Assembly: GCA_946615455.1 (NCBI GenBank)
Contig: CAMOHN010000004.1
Coordinates: 1 to 18,923 of the forward strand
Direction: 5' to 3'
Length of the DNA stretch: 18,923 bases
Source: an uncultured Bacteroidales bacterium
GTDB taxonomy: Bacteria; Bacteroidota; Bacteroidia; Bacteroidales; Paludibacteraceae
Made by a program: the position numbers and the translations under genes. The notes below the pieces were generated by a model that saw nothing but the letters and a program-made list of their open reading frames with translations, searched no databases and was not told the DNA's origin. Of this stretch, positions 15,526 through 18,923 are shown piece by piece; the first letter of the stretch is position 1; each line of letters starts with the position of its first letter.

Positions 15526-16074
15526 TTATAGGCGTATGTCGGTTTCACAAAGGCGGGGATGGATCATGTCCTTCTCGCTCAATATACGGTCTTGAACAGG
15601 TATGCGCCAGTCGATGTTCAGGTCAGGATCGTTCAGGTGGATACCGCCTTCCGACTCTTTGTGGTAGAGGTTGTCGCACTTATAACTGAACAATGCCTTC
15701 TCGCTCAGCACCGAAAAACCATGGGCAAAACCGCGCGGGATGAACAACTGGCGATGGTTCTCACCGCTCAACTCCACACTGAACCACTGACCAAAGGTAG
15801 GACTGTCCTTGCGCAAATCGACAGCCACATCCAATACGCTGCCCATCAGACAAGTAACCAGTTTGGCTTGCGTCCACGGTCCACGCTGAAAATGCAGTCC
15901 GCGCACCACACCATAACTGCTCATGGACTGGTTGTCTTGCACAAAGCGTGTCGTGATGCCGGCCGCCTGGTAGCGAGCCTCGTTGTAGGTCTCCTCAAAA
16001 AAACCGCGAGCATCGCGAAAAACATCCGGCTCAATGACCAATAGCCCATCTATGGTGGTTTTTTCTATTTTCAT
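15526..16074 (-). CDS. rfbC: dTDP-4-dehydrorhamnose 3,5-epimerase RfbC/RmlC
   Basis: RmlC epimerises dTDP-4-dehydro-6-deoxyglucose at C3 and C5 to give dTDP-4-dehydro-L-rhamnose, the substrate of the next gene's product. The 182-residue cupin-fold protein has the expected active-site positions: H61 in VVRGLHFQ, K71, Y131 and D169, with IPRGFAHGF at 112-120 and NLYHKESEGGIHLNDP at 135-150. The open frame extends far upstream, but the ATG at 16074 gives the standard N-terminus MKIEKTTIDGLLVIEPDVF. It also follows an A-rich leader with AAAGGA, typical of the phylum. A good promoter lies just upstream, making this the first gene of the minus-strand run. It is divergent from the M6 protease gene across 172 bp. 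The assignment is secure. Confidence 0.97.
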   Translation of the reverse strand: MKIEKTTIDGLLVIEPDVFRDARGFFEETYNEARYQAAGITTRFVQDNQSMSSYGVVRGLHFQRGPWTQAKLVTCLMGSVLDVAVDLRKDSPTFGQWFSVELSGENHRQLFIPRGFAHGFSVLSEKALFSYKCDNLYHKESEGGIHLNDPDLNIDWRIPVQDRILSEKDMIHPRLCETDIRL

Positions 16075-16100
16075 ATCGTTCCTTTTTTTATTAGAGCCCG

Positions 16101-16132
16101 CAAAGTTAGGTTGTTTGGTATGCACCTGCAAA
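16101..16132 (-). promoter_or_regulatory. Bacteroidetes-type promoter for rfbC and downstream genes
   Basis: On the minus strand TTTG (16132-16129), a 20-base spacer and TAACTTTG (16108-16101) match the Bacteroidetes primary-sigma consensus TTTG-N19-21-TAnnTTTG exactly. Transcription should start around 16094, leaving a leader of about 20 bases that is A-rich (CTCTAATAAAAAAAGGAACG) before the rfbC ATG at 16074. This is probably the main promoter of the minus-strand gene run. Confidence 0.8.
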
Positions 16133-16189
16133 CTATCCCGCTTTTTTCGTGCTTTTCTTGTTTTGGTACAGTCTTTCCCGATCCATCTG

Positions 16190-16221
16190 TTTGCGGTTGT
16201 CCTGTCGAGATAGTACCTTTG
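16190..16221 (+). promoter_or_regulatory. Bacteroidetes-type promoter for the M6 metalloprotease
   Basis: TTTG at 16190-16193, a 20-base spacer and TACCTTTG at 16214-16221 fit the consensus of Bacteroidetes primary-sigma promoters. The start of transcription would fall near 16228, about 20 bases before the ATG at 16247. The -33 box is 57 bp from that of the divergent rfbC promoter, so the two can be occupied independently. Confidence 0.8.
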
Positions 16222-16234
16222 CCGCCAACAACAA

Positions 16235-16240
16235 GAGAGG
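16235..16240 (+). promoter_or_regulatory. ribosome binding site of the M6 protease gene
   Basis: GAGAGG lies six bases before the ATG at 16247. A clear Shine-Dalgarno sequence is unusual among the genes of this window and supports this start, which also gives an intact signal peptide. Confidence 0.55.
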
Positions 16241-16246
16241 AATACT

Positions 16247-17776
16247 ATGAAAAGACTATATTTGACACTATTGATAATCACTGTTGTAGCCGTGTTAGAT
16301 GCGCAGCCTCTTGTGGTAACGCTTGGCGATGATGTGCCCATGATGCGGCATCGTCCCCGCGTATCGCGCATGGGGACACCAACGCCTCGCTCGGTGTCGT
16401 CCCAACGGCGGTCGGTGGGCGACATCAATCTGGCTCCGCGCGGACTGCTCATTCTGGCAGAGTTCACCGATGCACAATTCCTGCCCGAGAATACGGCGGC
16501 GGCATTCGACTCATTGGTCAATTCACCTGCCTATACCTACAACGATGCCACCGGTAGCACACGCGAGTATTATCGTGTGCAGTCCAATGGACAATATGTT
16601 CCCGACTTTGATGTGATAGGTCCCGTCGTGTTGCCTCACGATATGGCGTTTTATGGAGCCAATGACAGTCACGGATATGACAAGAACACAGGGGACTTCA
16701 TGATGGACGCTGTAGCGGCAGCCGATTTGCTCGGAGTGGATTTTACCTTGTATGACAACAATCACGATGGCTATATCGACTTTGTCTATGTCATCTATGC
16801 AGGCTATGGCGAGGCCGACAGCCGTATAGCCAACACCATTTGGCCGCACAACTGGGACATGGTGTCCAATTTCTACTACGGTTATACCACTCAGACCACA
16901 TACTACTACCGCTCGGAGACAGACTTCCGCCTGCCGCAATATGACGGCTTGTATCTGAACGACTATGCCTGTTCGTCTTGTCTGCGCGCCAACGGAGACC
17001 GTGCCGGCATAGGCACTTTCAGCCACGAGTTTGGTCATGTGTTGGGACTGCCGGACTATTACCCCGTCGAGGGCATACGCGACTATTCGCTGGTGCGTTC
17101 TTACTCCCCCGGGGCTTGGTCTATCATGGGCTATGCGTGTTACACCAATCAAGGACGGACTCCCTGCAATTACTCGGTCTATGACAAGTATTATCTGGGT
17201 TGGCTGACCCCCTCTGTCATGGAACATGGTCAGACCTACCGGCTCACGACCGACTACGACGATGTGTATGTCGTAACACGCGACGGACAAATGCCTGCTT
17301 CCGGTTCGCGCACACAAGATACGGTCTATTATTTAGAGAACAGGCAGTACATAGGTTGGGATGCTTATCTGCCCGGGCACGGCTTGCTCGTTTGGCAGGT
17401 CGTCTATGACCCTGCGGCATGGTATAACAACACACCCAATAACGAAAACTTAATCGGCTACACCTTGTTGACTGCCTCAGGGCGAGTACCTTACACTACC
17501 TATATGTATGGTGCCGACCGCGAGGATGTCCCTTTCCCGGGCAATGATACCGTCACCTCGCTCACGCTGTTCGACCGCTACATGCTTTGCGATATAGCCG
17601 AATCAGATGGGCTGGTCTCCTTCCGCTTTGTGGACAAGACCAAGACCATGCCAACTGACAACAGATCGTCCTATGACGAGCCCTCAGGCGTTAGCAAGCA
17701 ACTGCATGACGGGCGCATCGAGATTCGTAAGCAAGGCAGGGTCTATGACCTGTTGGGTCGTCCGATCGGGCAATAG
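16247..17776 (+). CDS. secreted M6 family zinc metalloprotease
   Basis: A 509-residue exported protease of the M6 (immune inhibitor A-like) family, which degrades extracellular proteins. The N-terminus has a signal peptide, KRLYLTLLIITVVAVLDA, with likely cleavage before Q20. A basic propeptide-like stretch precedes NLAPRGLLILAEF, the usual beginning of the catalytic domain. The zinc motif HEFGHVLGLPD spans 260-270 (ligands H260, H264, D270), with a Met-turn at M294 in WSIMGY. YDNNHDGYID resembles a calcium-binding loop. The C-terminus ends RIEIRKQGRVYDLLGRPIGQ, similar to the first half of a type A sorting domain but without the terminal GxY...K part, so export by the type IX system is doubtful. 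It has its own promoter and ends five bases from the converging NadR-like gene. Substrate is unknown. Confidence 0.93.
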   Translation: MKRLYLTLLIITVVAVLDAQPLVVTLGDDVPMMRHRPRVSRMGTPTPRSVSSQRRSVGDINLAPRGLLILAEFTDAQFLPENTAAAFDSLVNSPAYTYNDATGSTREYYRVQSNGQYVPDFDVIGPVVLPHDMAFYGANDSHGYDKNTGDFMMDAVAAADLLGVDFTLYDNNHDGYIDFVYVIYAGYGEADSRIANTIWPHNWDMVSNFYYGYTTQTTYYYRSETDFRLPQYDGLYLNDYACSSCLRANGDRAGIGTFSHEFGHVLGLPDYYPVEGIRDYSLVRSYSPGAWSIMGYACYTNQGRTPCNYSVYDKYYLGWLTPSVMEHGQTYRLTTDYDDVYVVTRDGQMPASGSRTQDTVYYLENRQYIGWDAYLPGHGLLVWQVVYDPAAWYNNTPNNENLIGYTLLTASGRVPYTTYMYGADREDVPFPGNDTVTSLTLFDRYMLCDIAESDGLVSFRFVDKTKTMPTDNRSSYDEPSGVSKQLHDGRIEIRKQGRVYDLLGRPIGQ

Positions 17777-17781
17777 GTTCT

Positions 17782-18276
17782 CTATGATAAACCACGGCAG
17801 AAAGCCATGGCTTGGTTGAGTCGCTCGGCGGCATCTGTTCCGCTGATGACCGTATAGGCTATGCCTGTTTGGCGTACACGAGTCAGATAGACTCTGAACA
17901 ATTCTTCACGACAATCGGGATTCTCACGCGTTGGGTCTGCCACCCATGGCAGACTGGGTGCCAACACCAGGTAGCCGTCCATGGGATAGGCTTGTTGTGC
18001 GCTTTTCAACCATTGTGGACAGCGCCCCCACTTGCGGCGAAACCATACTTCGGTCAGTATGAGTTCGGTATCGAACACGGCATGGTCATGTGCGGCTATC
18101 TGTCGGATCTGCTGGTGTGCAATGGCGCACACATCGCGAAAACCGTATGGCCGCGTCAGGCGAGCCACATAGTCGCGGGCATACTCGTCCACACAAGACA
18201 CGTGCAGCCGTTCGGCCAATGCCACTGCCAGCGTGGACTTGCCGCACGACTCAGGACCAATCAGTGCTATGCGCAT
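17782..18276 (-). CDS. NadR-like P-loop ATPase/kinase (AAA_28 domain)
   Basis: A 164-residue cytoplasmic P-loop protein resembling the C-terminal ribosylnicotinamide kinase domain of NadR, which phosphorylates nicotinamide riboside to NMN in NAD salvage. Walker A is GPESCGKST at 7-15. DEYARDYV follows as in the family, and FDTELILTEVW is the probable Walker B region, with WFRRKWG after it. The NMN adenylyltransferase and DNA-binding domains of full-length NadR are absent, as in other short Bacteroidetes homologues, and no pnuC transporter gene is next to it. At 164 residues it is slightly short for this group. The ATG at 18276 lies 17 bp after the sprA stop, so it is probably read from the same transcript. 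Kinase family is confident; the exact substrate is inferred. Confidence 0.85.
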   Translation of the reverse strand: MRIALIGPESCGKSTLAVALAERLHVSCVDEYARDYVARLTRPYGFRDVCAIAHQQIRQIAAHDHAVFDTELILTEVWFRRKWGRCPQWLKSAQQAYPMDGYLVLAPSLPWVADPTRENPDCREELFRVYLTRVRQTGIAYTVISGTDAAERLNQAMAFCRGLS

Positions 18277-18293
18277 AGGAAGAAGATCATTGG

Positions 18294-18923
18294 TTAGCGG
18301 GTCAGCATCAACTTGACGGACACACCGGCATTGTCGCTGCGGATGGGGTAGGAGTTGGAGATAAGCGGAGTGTTGCCCTCGTGGTCATAGAACAATTGCA
18401 GACTTACTTTCTGCGACACTACATAGTCTGCACTCACTTTCACACCAATCACCCGATTGCCTGACGAGGCTTGGGTCAGGTTCTCTTCTACTTTGCGTAG
18501 CAGGGTCTTGATGTTCTTGTAGGACACATCCACATTCAGTTTGAGGTCGTTGCTTACTTTGCGCTGTTTTCCGCTGCGGCTCTTGGCAGTGAAATGCAGG
18601 TCTTTGATGGTATAGCCGGCACCGACGACAAACTCGTCGGTGTGACCTTCCGTCAGTTGTACGGAGGTGATGTTGAGCGTTATGTTACGCTGTTTGCGGT
18701 ATTCGGCTTTGACCGACAGCGAGTTCTTCATAGCCATGTTCACACCTATAAGCGGCGAGAACGATTCCTGCAGGCTGACCGAAGATATGTCATAGCATGC
18801 CGACGGTACAGGCATGGAGGTAGTCACATCGCGAGTGAAGCCCAGCGTACGGTCGTTGCCGGCTGCCGATACCCATGTGGAGAACGACGAATAGGAACCG
18901 ATGGCATCCTTACAGGTATAAGC
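18294..18923 (-). CDS. sprA: type IX secretion system outer-membrane channel SprA (Sov), C-terminal part
   Basis: This is the last 209 residues of SprA, called Sov in Porphyromonas, the very large outer-membrane beta-barrel (over 2300 residues) through which type IX substrates pass. The frame is open to the window edge, beginning AYTCKDAIGSYSSFSTWVSA, and a GTG inside it is not the start. The pattern fits the family's C-terminus: a DAIGSYSSFSTW segment, ISSVSLQESFSPLIGVNM, KNSLSVKAEYRKQRNITLNI, EFVVGAGYTIKDLHF, DVSYKNIKTLLRKVEENL, VSLQLFYDHEGNTPLISNSYP and a final strand VSVKLMLTR. The alternating strands fit an outer-membrane barrel. Its presence indicates that the organism probably has a type IX system; other components are not in the window. 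Upstream neighbours lie to the right, and a kinase-like gene follows 17 bp downstream. Confidence 0.92.
   Translation of the reverse strand, partial: AYTCKDAIGSYSSFSTWVSAAGNDRTLGFTRDVTTSMPVPSACYDISSVSLQESFSPLIGVNMAMKNSLSVKAEYRKQRNITLNITSVQLTEGHTDEFVVGAGYTIKDLHFTAKSRSGKQRKVSNDLKLNVDVSYKNIKTLLRKVEENLTQASSGNRVIGVKVSADYVVSQKVSLQLFYDHEGNTPLISNSYPIRSDNAGVSVKLMLTR

Noticed and set aside
15559..16044. 161-codon plus-strand open frame opposite rfbC
   Set aside because: It mirrors a well-supported rfbC with all active-site residues; no promoter or recognisable product.
16075..16521. Long N-terminal extension of the rfbC frame (start at 16521)
   Set aside because: The extension covers the rfbC promoter and runs antisense into the M6 protease gene; the standard RmlC N-terminus begins at 16074.
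16523..17317. 264-codon open frame on the minus strand inside the M6 protease gene
   Set aside because: It is antisense to a gene with a clear catalytic motif, signal peptide and promoter; its translation shows no recognisable domain and is explained by codon bias of the real gene.
17802..17813. Perfect palindrome AAGCCATGGCTT near the M6/NadR-like junction, considered as a terminator
   Set aside because: It has no loop or T-tract, lies inside the coding part of the NadR-like gene and fits chance.
1..18923. Mobile elements, CRISPR arrays, tRNA or rRNA genes, defence systems
   Set aside because: No transposase, integrase, regular direct repeats, tRNA-like cloverleaf or known defence domain was seen; the window is filled by chromosomal genes.

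Overview
The window looks like chromosomal core DNA from a member of the Bacteroidales, most like the Prevotellaceae. Four things support this. The C-terminal part of SprA, the outer-membrane channel of the type IX secretion system, lies at the right edge. Promoters match the Bacteroidetes pattern TTTG-N20-TAnnTTTG. Most starts lack a clear Shine-Dalgarno sequence. The protein families (TamB-like protein, FKBP lipoprotein with FKBP_N domains, M6 protease, DUF2461) are typical of the phylum. I see no mobile element, CRISPR array, tRNA or rRNA. Coding density is very high: the longest stretch without a gene is about 170 bp.

Left edge (1-1904, plus strand): the C-terminal three quarters of an M3 peptidyl-dipeptidase, followed at once by a small membrane protein whose true start is unclear. 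Its stop codon overlaps the stop of the converging gene yifB.

Centre (1901-16074, minus strand): eleven genes in one direction with gaps of 78 bp or less, several overlapping or coupled. In transcription order they are rfbC, rfbD, a DUF2461 gene, a flippase, riboflavin synthase, two FKBP-type prolyl isomerases, a second flippase, truA, tamB and yifB. A strong-looking promoter stands before rfbC and a weaker one before the riboflavin synthase gene. The shared theme is envelope building: dTDP-rhamnose synthesis, lipid-linked glycan flipping, periplasmic folding and outer-membrane lipid or protein transport. Housekeeping genes (ribE, truA, yifB) are interspersed.

Right part (16075-18923): a 172-bp divergent promoter region, then a secreted M6 metalloprotease on the plus strand. 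It converges on a NadR-like P-loop kinase and the 3' end of sprA, both on the minus strand. The protease has a signal peptide and a short C-terminal tail resembling the first half of a type IX sorting domain, so its link to SprA is suggestive only.

I found no convincing new biological system. The most notable points are the lipoprotein isomerase with two FKBP_N domains beside a cytoplasmic paralogue with a shortened one, two different flippases in one gene run, a pair of promoters sharing a ten-base start region, and an unresolved start for the small membrane gene.
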